Of a stretch of 37,367 nt of DNA, positions 1 to 8,811 are shown piece after piece. The position numbers were made by a program, and so were the translations under genes. Each line of letters begins with the position of its first letter. Position 1 is the stretch's first letter. Origin of the DNA: Bacteroidales bacterium (GTDB taxonomy: Bacteria; Bacteroidota; Bacteroidia; Bacteroidales; JAAYJT01); the NCBI GenBank assembly GCA_012522795.1, contig JAAYJT010000010.1:1-37367 (forward strand). The letters are read 5' to 3'. The notes under the pieces were generated by a model, which worked only from the letters and a program-made list of their open reading frames with translations, made no database searches and was not told the DNA's origin.

Positions 1-25
1 TTCTTCCACACATGATTTCTAGGAT

Positions 26-67
26 AAAAAAAATCTCCCTTTGGGTATTTTTATCCAAAGAGAGATT
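26..67 (-). terminator. Intrinsic terminator closing the glycan operon
   Basis: Read on the minus strand, an imperfect 13-bp stem (arms 55-67 and 32-44, one A/C mismatch) encloses a 10-base loop. It runs into eight consecutive T residues (A26-A33 on the plus strand). It lies 57 bases past the stop of the esterase gene, so it is well placed to end the long minus-strand operon. Seen directly in the sequence; function is inferred. Confidence 0.8.
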
Positions 68-123
68 GTTGAAAGCTGTTTTTAATCCCAAAAAGTAGAA
101 ATTATTCTATTTTCTGAAAGTGC

Positions 124-924
124 CTATTTATAACATGAGAAAAGCCAGGGTAACAATCCTTCTTCTTTAAAGACATAATCCCATGCATTATGCCCGACTC
201 CAGGATAAAGTGTAAGGCTGGCATCAGCACCCGCTACTTTGAAAGCTTCAATCATTTTTACTGATAAAACAGGCTTTACCACTGTATCTTCTTCGCCATG
301 GAATGCCCTGATTTTCACATTCCTGATACCGGCATTTATAAAATCCGGATTTCCACCCCCACAAACCGGAAAAGCTGCAGCAAAAATTTCAGGTTTTCGG
401 TAAAGCAATTCAAAAGTTGCCATACCTCCCATTGAAAGTCCTCCTATATAAACACGTTGCAGATCGGTATAGGGTTCGGAAAGATAAGAATCAATAAGCT
501 CCAGCAGACAGCTCATAGGAGGCTTAGCTTCTTCTGTTGGATTGAAATCAAAATTGCGGCTTCCGTCATCATTGGTCGAAAACACCACATTAGCCCAGTA
601 ATTATCAGTTTTACACTGAGGAAAAATAACAATTGCCGGATAGTTTTTACGGTTAAACTCAGAAGCAAAAAACGAACCGCCATGCATAAGCTGTTTTTCA
701 TTATCATCGCCTCGCTCACCGGCACCGTGAAGAAAGAAAATCAAAGGGTATTTTCCGGAAGGATCAAAATCTTCGGGAAACATGACCCGGTACAGGAGGC
801 TGTCCTGTCCGCTGATGAATATTCTTTTTTCGTAGAGGCTGTTATCCTGCCCTAAAACAATAAAGGAACCGGGAAAAGATACCATTGCTGCAAATAAAAC
901 TATTTTTATCAACTTTATTCTCAT
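124..924 (-). CDS. Secreted alpha/beta-hydrolase esterase
   Basis: A 266-residue alpha/beta hydrolase of the dienelactone hydrolase/phospholipase-carboxylesterase kind. Visible are an oxyanion-type FLHGAGERG segment, the nucleophile elbow GLSMGG (Ser164 from this start), a probable acid in HGEEDT (Asp213) and the His in GVGHNAW (His245). The N-terminus (basic MRIKLIK followed by a hydrophobic run to VLGQ) is a signal peptide, so it should act in the periplasm or outside. The frame stays open to a GTG at 975 that overlaps the stop of the upstream transporter (GTGA), with another ATG at 936. I prefer the ATG at 924 because it gives a normal short signal peptide, but a coupled GTG start is possible. 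It is the last gene of the operon. In this setting removal of acyl substituents from the glycan is a reasonable guess; the substrate cannot be read from the sequence. Confidence 0.85.
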   Translation of the reverse strand: MRIKLIKIVLFAAMVSFPGSFIVLGQDNSLYEKRIFISGQDSLLYRVMFPEDFDPSGKYPLIFFLHGAGERGDDNEKQLMHGGSFFASEFNRKNYPAIVIFPQCKTDNYWANVVFSTNDDGSRNFDFNPTEEAKPPMSCLLELIDSYLSEPYTDLQRVYIGGLSMGGMATFELLYRKPEIFAAAFPVCGGGNPDFINAGIRNVKIRAFHGEEDTVVKPVLSVKMIEAFKVAGADASLTLYPGVGHNAWDYVFKEEGLLPWLFSCYK

Positions 925-971
925 AAAACTGAACATCAAAAATTTAAATTTCAAAACACTCACTTGTATTC

Positions 972-2411
972 TCACCCTGCATGATCCATTGATATTTGTT
1001 CAAGGGTTCTGCCTTTGGTTTCGGTAACATGTTTTTTAACGACCCAGAATGCTATCAGCCCGAAAGCTGCATAAATCCCGTATGACATACCCAAACCAAT
1101 AGATGTCAACAGAATAGGGAATGATATGGTTATCAAAAAATTAGAGCCCCACTGAACTAATCCTGCTACAGCAAGGGCTGCACCCCTGAATTTGTTTGGG
1201 AACATTTCGCCAAGCATGACCCACATAACGGGACCCCAGGTGAAGGCAAAAAATGCAATATAAGCATTGGCGGCCAGTAAAGCCATAATGCCCGTCTTAC
1301 CTGTCAATTCGAGACCTGCAGCACTGTCTTTTGAGCCGTAAGCAAATATGAGAGCCAGTATACCAAGCATAAGTGCCTGCCCCAAAGCTCCGATAAGTAG
1401 TAAAGGTTTTCGTCCAACGCGGTCAACAAGAGCTATCGCAACGAAAGTAAACAGCACATTTACCGAACCGCTTATAACATTGGTAAGCAAAGCATCGGCT
1501 TCAGTGAAACCAGCTGCCTGCCATAAAACTGAGCCATAGTAAAACACAACATTAATACCCGTAAATTGCTGCAAAGCAGCCAATGCCATTCCTACCCAGA
1601 CGATAGTATAAATTTTTCCGGAACCAGGATTTATTATATCAGAAAGCTGGGATTTACGCTCTCCTATAACTGTTTTTCTTATGGATTCAACTTGTAGATT
1701 TGCTGTTTTTATTTCAGTAAGTTTTGCAAGGATATTACGAGCCTTTTCATGTTTCCCGATTGCAACAAGATAGCGTGGTGATTCAGGAATAAGAAAAAGG
1801 AACAGGAAAAACAGCGATGCCGGTAAAACTTCTATCCAGAACATCCATTGCCATGCTTTGTAACCCCACCAGAAAGTTTCAGCAGCTCCGCCGGCACCAA
1901 GAGCAATATTGTAATTGGAGAAAAAAGCCATGAACAAACCCAGAACTATTGCAAGCTGCTGTAATGATATAAGCCTTCCCCTGATATGAGGAGGTGCAAT
2001 TTCGCCAATATATGCCGGCGATATTATACTTGCTGCTCCAACGGCAAGTCCTCCAAGTATCCTGTAGATAACAAATTCGGTGGAGCTGGAAGCAATTCCT
2101 GAACCCCAGGCGCTAATAATAAAAAATATTGCAGCTATCAGCAAGGTTTTCTTTCTACCAATTTTATCTGCCATATTTCCAGCAAAAAAAGCACCAACAG
2201 CGCATCCAAGTAGCATAGATGCAATATTGAAACCTGTGCCTACTACATCGGAATTGAATGCTTCCTGCAATGCATGAACAGTGCCGTTAATGACACCACT
2301 ATCAAAACCGAAAAGAAACCCTCCAGTAGCAGCAACAACAGTCAATGCTAATATCCTGATATGATTGATATTTCCGGATTGATTATTTGCGATCTTGTCT
2401 GTATTCATCAT
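972..2411 (-). CDS. Sugar-porter family MFS transporter (XylE/GLUT-like)
   Basis: A 479-residue, roughly 12-helix carrier of the major facilitator superfamily, sugar porter (SP) family. Hallmarks visible in order are GFLFGFDSGVI in helix 1, the DKIGRKK loop, RILGGLAVG, PESPRYL at the end of helix 6, QQFTGINVVFYYG in helix 7, DRVGRKP, and the C-terminal TETKGRTLEQI. These are the signatures of XylE/GLUT-type proton-sugar symporters, normally for monosaccharides such as glucose or xylose. It sits 73 bases after the GH3 beta-glucosidase. It therefore most likely takes up glucose released in the periplasm by that enzyme, complementing the GPH-type carrier further up the operon. Two consecutive ATG codons (2411 and 2408) offer starts; the first is used here. 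Its stop overlaps the alternative GTG start of the esterase gene. Confidence 0.93.
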   Translation of the reverse strand: MMNTDKIANNQSGNINHIRILALTVVAATGGFLFGFDSGVINGTVHALQEAFNSDVVGTGFNIASMLLGCAVGAFFAGNMADKIGRKKTLLIAAIFFIISAWGSGIASSSTEFVIYRILGGLAVGAASIISPAYIGEIAPPHIRGRLISLQQLAIVLGLFMAFFSNYNIALGAGGAAETFWWGYKAWQWMFWIEVLPASLFFLFLFLIPESPRYLVAIGKHEKARNILAKLTEIKTANLQVESIRKTVIGERKSQLSDIINPGSGKIYTIVWVGMALAALQQFTGINVVFYYGSVLWQAAGFTEADALLTNVISGSVNVLFTFVAIALVDRVGRKPLLLIGALGQALMLGILALIFAYGSKDSAAGLELTGKTGIMALLAANAYIAFFAFTWGPVMWVMLGEMFPNKFRGAALAVAGLVQWGSNFLITISFPILLTSIGLGMSYGIYAAFGLIAFWVVKKHVTETKGRTLEQISMDHAG

Positions 2412-2484
2412 GAAAAATTAATTCGGGTTATAGTGACGTGAATTTGAAGAGTTCAAAAGTAATAATTCTATAATTGTAACCGGA

Positions 2485-4782
2485 TTATTGTAATAAAAAA
2501 GAAGCAGTGAGTACATCTCTGGAATTACCTCCTGTCATTATCAGAAATTCACCCGGTTCATAATCATACTCAAGATCATAATTATAGAATTTAAGGTCTT
2601 CAGTAGTTAATGTAAAAGATACTTTCTGCGATTCACCGGCTTTAAGAAATACTTTTTTGAACCCTTTAAGCTCTTTCACAGGGCGGGTAATACTTCCAAC
2701 AACATCGCGAATGTATAGCTGCACAACTTCAGCACCATTATAATTACCGGTATTGCTTAGCGTAACCTGAACATTTAACCTGTCACCCTCAGTAAGTATT
2801 TGTTTATCCAGTTTTAGTCCGGAATATTCAAATTCAGTGTAGCTCAGCCCATATCCAAATGGATATAAAGGTTCGTTTGGAATGTCGAGATAATTTGACA
2901 GGTATTTAGTGTACCACTCACCTTCCGGTAGTGGACGACCTGTGTTTTTATGACTGTAATAAACAGGAATCTGCCCTACATTTCGCGGAAAGCTAACCGG
3001 CAGTTTGCCTGAGGGACTCACATTGCCAAAAATCACATCGGCAACTGCATTTCCGGTTTGTGTACCTCCAAACCAGACGTTCAGAATAGCAGGAATATTT
3101 TCATCTTCCCATGTCAGTGATAAAGGTCGTCCTGTGAAAAGAACCAAAACTACTGGTTTTCCGGTTTTCAGTAGTGCTTTCAGCAATTGCTGCTGATTTC
3201 CGGGCAAGGAGATATCGGAACGACTAGCGCTTTCTCCGCTCATCTCAGCAGCTTCTCCCATTACTGCTATCACTACATCGGAATTCTGTGCTGCCTTTAT
3301 TGCTTCATCAAGCAGTTCTTCAGGAGTTTCCAGTTTATCAGCATCCAAACCTCCGTGTGCTGTAATACGCCGGATATATTCAGGGTCATCTATAATATTA
3401 CAGCCTTTTGCATAAATGATCTCTGCCCGGTCTGAAACAGCATCTCTGAATCCTTTGAGCACAGTAACCGATTGCGAATGATCTGCTGAAACGCTCCACA
3501 TACCTGCCATGTTCATCTTATTATCAGCCAGAGGTCCAATAAGAGCGATTTTTCCTTTTTTCTGCAATGGCAACAAATAATCCTGATTTTTCAGCAAGAC
3601 AAAAGTCTGAGCGGCAATATCGCGGGCTATTTCATTGTTCTTTTCTGTAAAAATCTCTTTTTCAATTCTTTCAGGTTCGCAATACAGATAAGGATCCTTA
3701 AAAAGGCCAAGCTTATATTTAGCTTCCAGAATTCTGCGGCATGATCGTTCAATCATTGATTCAGTGATTTTTCGCTGCTCAAATGATTTTCCCAGCGTAG
3801 AGATATAGCCTTCGCCAATCATATCCATATCAACGCCTGCATTTAAAGCCAATGCAGAAACTGTCTGCAAATCGCCAACACCATGATTGACCATTTCGTT
3901 AATGGCTGTATAATCAGTAACCACGAAACCTTTAAAATCCCACTGATCCCGCAACACTTCCGTAAGCAGCCATTTATTTCCTGATGCCGGAATACCATCA
4001 ACCTCGTTAAATGAAGTCATAACACTTCCTGCACCTGCTCTGATAGCAGCCAGAAAAGGAGGAAAATACTCATTGAACATGCGAATACGGCTCATATCAG
4101 TGGTGTTGTAATCATGTCCTCCCTCAGCGGCTCCATATAATGCAAAATGTTTTACACAAGCCATGATAGTATGAGAATCAGCAAGGTTATCTCCCTGATA
4201 TCCACGAACAAAGGCTTCCGCAATTCTGGAAACCAGAAAGGGATCTTCACCCCCACCTTCAGCTATCCTACCCCATCGCGGGTCACGGGTAATATCAACC
4301 ATAGGCGAGAAATTCCAGCATATGCCATCGGCACTTGCTTCAATAGCTGCAATTCGTGCACTTTGCTCAATAAGTTCCATATCAAAACTACTTGCCAGCG
4401 CCAAAGGAATAGGGAAAATTGTTTTATATCCATGAATGACATCCATTCCAAATATCAAAGGGATCCCGAGCCGACTTTCATTTACCGCCACTTCCTGCAA
4501 AGTCCGGATTTTTTCAAGCGATTTCACGTTAAGTAAGGCTCCTACCCTGCCCTCCTTTATATTTTTTCCAATCTCAGATGCTGTAACCTGCCCTGTAATA
4601 ATGTCTTCATAGCCTGCAAGCAGATTCAGTTGCCCGATTTTTTCCTCAATTGTCATTTTCTGCATCAGGCTAGTAATAAAAGCATCCATTTCCTTATCGG
4701 AAGTTTGCTTCACTGAATTATTGCACGAGATCAGCAAAGCAGCAAAAAACAATGTCAACAAAAAAGGCTGAAATATTCTCAT
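2485..4782 (-). CDS. GH3 beta-glucosidase lipoprotein (BglX-like)
   Basis: A 765-residue glycoside hydrolase family 3 enzyme that removes terminal beta-linked glucose. A lipoprotein signal ends in LLISC (Cys20). The N-terminal (beta/alpha)8 domain contains the KHFALYGAAEGG substrate-binding segment (about 211-222) and the nucleophile Asp290 in GFVVTDY. The second domain carries GESASRSD with a candidate acid/base Glu. The C-terminal part (about 660-760) is the fibronectin III-like domain usual for BglX proteins, and the full length is normal. The residues after Cys20 (NNSVKQ) are not acidic, so I expect it to face the periplasm rather than the cell surface. Some GH3 enzymes from Bacteroides and Listeria prefer sophorose and longer beta-1,2-gluco-oligosaccharides; given the GH144 and GH94 neighbours that is the likely substrate here. 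Spacing to the upstream SGNH gene is 8 bases, so cotranscription is clear. Confidence 0.93.
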   Translation of the reverse strand: MRIFQPFLLTLFFAALLISCNNSVKQTSDKEMDAFITSLMQKMTIEEKIGQLNLLAGYEDIITGQVTASEIGKNIKEGRVGALLNVKSLEKIRTLQEVAVNESRLGIPLIFGMDVIHGYKTIFPIPLALASSFDMELIEQSARIAAIEASADGICWNFSPMVDITRDPRWGRIAEGGGEDPFLVSRIAEAFVRGYQGDNLADSHTIMACVKHFALYGAAEGGHDYNTTDMSRIRMFNEYFPPFLAAIRAGAGSVMTSFNEVDGIPASGNKWLLTEVLRDQWDFKGFVVTDYTAINEMVNHGVGDLQTVSALALNAGVDMDMIGEGYISTLGKSFEQRKITESMIERSCRRILEAKYKLGLFKDPYLYCEPERIEKEIFTEKNNEIARDIAAQTFVLLKNQDYLLPLQKKGKIALIGPLADNKMNMAGMWSVSADHSQSVTVLKGFRDAVSDRAEIIYAKGCNIIDDPEYIRRITAHGGLDADKLETPEELLDEAIKAAQNSDVVIAVMGEAAEMSGESASRSDISLPGNQQQLLKALLKTGKPVVLVLFTGRPLSLTWEDENIPAILNVWFGGTQTGNAVADVIFGNVSPSGKLPVSFPRNVGQIPVYYSHKNTGRPLPEGEWYTKYLSNYLDIPNEPLYPFGYGLSYTEFEYSGLKLDKQILTEGDRLNVQVTLSNTGNYNGAEVVQLYIRDVVGSITRPVKELKGFKKVFLKAGESQKVSFTLTTEDLKFYNYDLEYDYEPGEFLIMTGGNSRDVLTASFLLQ

Positions 4783-4790
4783 ATAACAGG

Positions 4791-5465
4791 CTATTTTATC
4801 AGTTTGTCTTCAAGAGCTTTTTTCCAGATATCATATCCTTTTTCATTCATATGAAGCATGTCTTCAAGAAATAATGAGGGATCAGGATTACCGTTGCTAT
4901 CGAGCATTGAATCCCAGATGTCAATATAAATAAGACTTTGCTCTTCATCAATAAATCTCTGTATCCTCCTGTTGGCTTCATAAAACCGTTCTGCAAGATG
5001 CCATCTGTCAGGACTTGGTTTCATTGAAACATAAAGCACCGACACATCGGGCAATTCAGAGCGTATTATCTTGTACAGGGTAAGAAATCGTTCAAATACT
5101 TCGTCAGTAGTCAACTGGTCGTCAAATGCAAGATCATTTTCACCACAATAGATAACAATTTGTCGTGGCAGATACGGGAAAACAACATCACCGGCAAAAT
5201 ATATCTGGTCGCTTAGGGTTGAACCACCGAAAGCACGGTTGATTATATCAATATCCGGAAAATACTTTTCCAGGTCAGTCCATATCGTAAATGAAGAACT
5301 GCCGATAAACAAAACTGATCCGGGTTTAGGAGGATTTGTTTTGTCAATTTCCCTGAATTCACGTATTGCATTAGCAAAATGATGTTCGTTTTCCTGAGCA
5401 AGAACAGGAAAATGAAATGCAAGAAATAAAATGAAAGCTATTAATCTGTTGTATTTCATACTCAT
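4791..5465 (-). CDS. Secreted SGNH/GDSL-type hydrolase
   Basis: A 224-residue SGNH hydrolase. Signal peptide about 1-23 (ends PVLAQ). The four SGNH blocks are visible: block I FIGSSSFTIW (Ser57 as nucleophile), block II Gly in RAFGGST (about 80), block III GEND (Asn110), and block V DMLHMNEKGY with the Asp/His pair. The family includes carbohydrate O-deacetylases and other ester hydrolases; the exact ester cannot be told from sequence. The gene is tightly packed between the GH94 (4-base gap) and GH3 (8-base gap) genes, which ties it to the same glycan. Removing acetyl or succinyl groups from substituted beta-1,2-glucans would fit. A second ATG six bases downstream (5459) is an equally good start. 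Confidence 0.88.
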   Translation of the reverse strand: MSMKYNRLIAFILFLAFHFPVLAQENEHHFANAIREFREIDKTNPPKPGSVLFIGSSSFTIWTDLEKYFPDIDIINRAFGGSTLSDQIYFAGDVVFPYLPRQIVIYCGENDLAFDDQLTTDEVFERFLTLYKIIRSELPDVSVLYVSMKPSPDRWHLAERFYEANRRIQRFIDEEQSLIYIDIWDSMLDSNGNPDPSLFLEDMLHMNEKGYDIWKKALEDKLIK

Positions 5466-5469
5466 AGGA

Positions 5470-8400
5470 TTATATATTGATTTCTATCATATTTTCATTT
5501 TTATCAAGAAAACCTAAGAGATAAGTTTTCTCGATCACTGAGCCTCCTTCACGGTACTCATTCTTTTCTCTTAGGAATTGAAGCTCGTTTCCGTTAACTA
5601 TGATTTTTTTCGGGCTATAACACCTGTTCCTAACTCTGTAAATAATTCTGACCTTTTTACCCAACAAATCAAATGATACTATTAATCCATCCATTGCCAA
5701 AGGCAAAACAGGGTCAAAAACAATTCTCTCAGATTCAACCCTTAAGCCAAGCAAATGTTGGATGATCAAACCAGTGTATATGCCCGGACCACTTGAATAA
5801 ACCCTCCATCCCCCTTTTAGTGTGACCCTGCATTTAGCGATCTTCTTATACAACTTGTCAGCTTCGTAACGATTACTGAATGCAACGTCAGAACTGCTGT
5901 AATAACAATTTGATTGGCGTAAATCACCACAAGGCACAACTTCACTGTATTCAATAGGTATAACCTGACGAAGAGCCTTGATAAACTCATCAGCTTTTCC
6001 TGTAACAGCAAGTGATTCGGCATAGCGAACATGCTCGTGCATATACATCAGACCTATTTCACGACCAAAAAATACACTGCTCTCAGCCCTTTGAAAAATA
6101 TTTTGTATTCCTCCCCTGTATTTTAGAGGGCGATCCATTAAACGGGCACCGTCAGGTCCTTTCAAATGCTTTTCAATTATCTGCTGATGATATTCTGCTT
6201 GTTTTTTAGTGAACAGTCCGCTTATTATACCTCTGTTCATTGGTAAAATACTGTATTTTATTCCTGTGACCCTGTCCGAAGGATGAAGCAAGAGGCTGAT
6301 TCTGCCATTTTTACCAATAAGACCATAACCGGCAACAACAGAATCTTTTATCAGGAACCTGTTAAAATCAGTTTTTATATTCCTGCAAATTTTTCTCAGT
6401 CGCTTCGCATCATTTTTCCTGCCAGCCATATCACAAACCTCTGCGTATTCATTAAATGCCTGATAATTCATTTCCACTGTCCAGGAGGATATCATACGGT
6501 CAGCAAGTTCCTGACTTACAGGTTGTAATGAATCATTCCAATCACCACCTCCAAATGGCACAAAATAAGTATCCGGTATAAATGAATCTGTGATCATGTT
6601 AATCAACCTGTCAACATGTTCATATAGCGGTGTTTGTTCTTTGTTACCTTTACCATCATTGCGATAATAAGGCAAAACTTCATCGAGGATATTACGGTCG
6701 CCTGTAATTTTTATATATCTGCTCAAAGCAATGATACACCAGTAGATAATATCTCCGTGAGCATGGTCGGAACGGATATTTTTATACCTGTCAAACATCC
6801 ACCACTGTGGCCAGCCTCCATCAGGGTTCTGATTTGAGAAGATGATACAAAGTATTTTCCTGGTTTCTGAATATTTACCCATACTTAGTAACAAATCTAT
6901 TGGTCCCTGGGCAACATCACGGGTACCCCACGCTGCGCCACTAAATTGTTCCAATCCGTATGGGGTCAGATAATGTATCAATGCATTCATGCCAAACCAG
7001 GGCAGAATTTCATTTATTGCCGATATATCGTGATGTGGGCTTTGAAGAGAAAGATTCTGACTGAGATTTTTCCATATTTCCAAAGCATTATTCTTATCTT
7101 TAACAAATTGTGCATCAGAATCCTCAAACTTTTCAAATTCCGCTTTTTTCTCAACTTCACCAAGAAAGCTCATTGAAAACTCTCTTGCTTTCGCAATATC
7201 AAGAACAAAAAATGAAGCACAACGACTTTGATGATCGCTATATAGTATTTCATCGCCTGCTACATGGTAATCTGACGAACCATTGATCCTTATCCTGAAT
7301 TGAGCATCAGGAAACTTTTCTGAAATCAGGCTTTTCTGAAAGGGCTTACATATTAATTCATGTTCAGCATCGCCACTTAAAGCAGTCCAGTTAATAACCC
7401 TGTCAAACTGATTGGTAATCAATATTTTCACTGGCTCACCCTTAAGCACTTTAAAGTCCAGATTCACCTGCGGAGCAGTCTTTGAAGTCCAGATCCGAAC
7501 CTGAAAAGCAGAATCCTTATACTTGTAAATCCATCTGCAATGGTTCAAACCGGTTTCAAAAGCAGAAGGTACACCCAGCAGGTAATATTTGCTGTTTAGT
7601 TCAAGAAATATCCTTTGACCCGTTTCCGGATCCTGATTAAACTGACTTGAACATACTGAGAGAAGGGTGTTAAAATTGGTGTTGCCCTGAGTTAGATGTG
7701 AATTGAAAGCGCCAAAAGCAAATGAAGTGGTTGAAACAATGCTTTCATCAGGTTCATAACCAGATTTTGCCTGTATAATATGTCCATGAGAACGATCGCA
7801 CAGAATTTCTTTAAGGCGGAAAGCAACGTGATTATTTTCTCCATAAAAAAATGAAAGCAGTTTGCCATCCTTATATTCAGCATGGCGGTAATCAGTGCCA
7901 AAAAAGGTTTCCAGCTCTTCATTAGTCAGGTCTTCACCAGAAAGTAATCCGGAACTGGTAAATATGCTACTGACAGGATTTTTCAGTCCTTGTGAATAAT
8001 AAATTGATCCGGCTTCATTAAATTCATTGATCAGTTCAGGTAGCAGACTCAGATCAGTGTTTGAAGTTGCCAAAGGATGGTCATGAAGATATTTACAAAC
8101 AAAAACACTGCAATGACTTTCATTGGATTCAATCCTGAAAGGCTGTTCCTGCAATGCAACAACCGATGATTCTCCGGCATATTCACCATTGGGGCTTTCT
8201 GAAGCCAGGGCTTCCGGAATAAAGGTTTCGCGAAAAGTTTTACCATAAAACAACATACCATCAGTCAGGGCTGAAGCAGCGCAATTTTTACACGCAAGCA
8301 TCATCCATGGATTCCCGCTTGCTTCCTTCATATTCTGGCGGCAACAAATTACCTTTCCATAAATAGGGTCTTCAAGAATTCTCCTTTCAATATACTGGCT

Positions 8401-8811
8401 TACATAATACTCATTTACCAATCCATCCTGGATCTGTTTCAAGCCTATATCCTGAACCATTATCAAATCAAGTTCAACTGACTGACTATTCCGGTTTGTG
8501 GTTTCTATTCTCCATTGCCAGCTATGGCTATGTTCAGAAAGTTGCAACTCACAAACATATTCTATCCCTTCCCAGATGCCTTTTGCTGTGAATCTGTTAT
8601 CTTTTATCGCAAATGCACTATTACTTCCTGCTCCTGTAAGAGCTTTGAATTCAATGATATCTGATCTCTTACGCAGAAAAATATTTGCTCCTGAATATCC
8701 AAAAAGGGTAGCATTTTTCATGCTTATCCTTATCGGGTCTGCCTCAATACTTTTTACTGAGCCATCATCCTGAAAATAAATACTTAGTCCATGCTTATTT
8801 AAAATTTTCAT
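5470..8811 (-). CDS. GH94 phosphorylase, probable 1,2-beta-oligoglucan phosphorylase
   Basis: A 1113-residue glycoside hydrolase family 94 (former GT36) phosphorylase with no signal peptide, hence cytoplasmic. The N-terminal half (to about 560) is the long beta-sandwich region. The (alpha/alpha)6 catalytic domain follows, with PYGLEQFSGAAWGTRDVAQG (617-636), NQNPDGGWPQWW (660-671), DHAHGDIIYW (682-691) and GGGDWNDSL (754-762). The last carries the family's catalytic aspartate. Cellobiose and chitobiose phosphorylases are near 800 residues; about 1100 is the size of the sophoro-oligosaccharide (1,2-beta-oligoglucan) phosphorylases described from Listeria and Lachnoclostridium. The proposed reaction is release of alpha-glucose 1-phosphate from beta-1,2-gluco-oligosaccharides using inorganic phosphate. 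Its ATG directly abuts the stop of the GH35 gene, suggesting coupled translation of two cytoplasmic enzymes. Family assignment is firm; linkage specificity is inferred from length and neighbours. Confidence 0.9.
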   Translation of the reverse strand: MKILNKHGLSIYFQDDGSVKSIEADPIRISMKNATLFGYSGANIFLRKRSDIIEFKALTGAGSNSAFAIKDNRFTAKGIWEGIEYVCELQLSEHSHSWQWRIETTNRNSQSVELDLIMVQDIGLKQIQDGLVNEYYVSQYIERRILEDPIYGKVICCRQNMKEASGNPWMMLACKNCAASALTDGMLFYGKTFRETFIPEALASESPNGEYAGESSVVALQEQPFRIESNESHCSVFVCKYLHDHPLATSNTDLSLLPELINEFNEAGSIYYSQGLKNPVSSIFTSSGLLSGEDLTNEELETFFGTDYRHAEYKDGKLLSFFYGENNHVAFRLKEILCDRSHGHIIQAKSGYEPDESIVSTTSFAFGAFNSHLTQGNTNFNTLLSVCSSQFNQDPETGQRIFLELNSKYYLLGVPSAFETGLNHCRWIYKYKDSAFQVRIWTSKTAPQVNLDFKVLKGEPVKILITNQFDRVINWTALSGDAEHELICKPFQKSLISEKFPDAQFRIRINGSSDYHVAGDEILYSDHQSRCASFFVLDIAKAREFSMSFLGEVEKKAEFEKFEDSDAQFVKDKNNALEIWKNLSQNLSLQSPHHDISAINEILPWFGMNALIHYLTPYGLEQFSGAAWGTRDVAQGPIDLLLSMGKYSETRKILCIIFSNQNPDGGWPQWWMFDRYKNIRSDHAHGDIIYWCIIALSRYIKITGDRNILDEVLPYYRNDGKGNKEQTPLYEHVDRLINMITDSFIPDTYFVPFGGGDWNDSLQPVSQELADRMISSWTVEMNYQAFNEYAEVCDMAGRKNDAKRLRKICRNIKTDFNRFLIKDSVVAGYGLIGKNGRISLLLHPSDRVTGIKYSILPMNRGIISGLFTKKQAEYHQQIIEKHLKGPDGARLMDRPLKYRGGIQNIFQRAESSVFFGREIGLMYMHEHVRYAESLAVTGKADEFIKALRQVIPIEYSEVVPCGDLRQSNCYYSSSDVAFSNRYEADKLYKKIAKCRVTLKGGWRVYSSGPGIYTGLIIQHLLGLRVESERIVFDPVLPLAMDGLIVSFDLLGKKVRIIYRVRNRCYSPKKIIVNGNELQFLREKNEYREGGSVIEKTYLLGFLDKNENMIEINI

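Noticed and set aside
2454-2461. TACTTTTG, a -7-like box ahead of the sugar-porter gene (minus strand)
   Set aside because: No TTG lies at the right distance, and the 73-base gap fits simple cotranscription.
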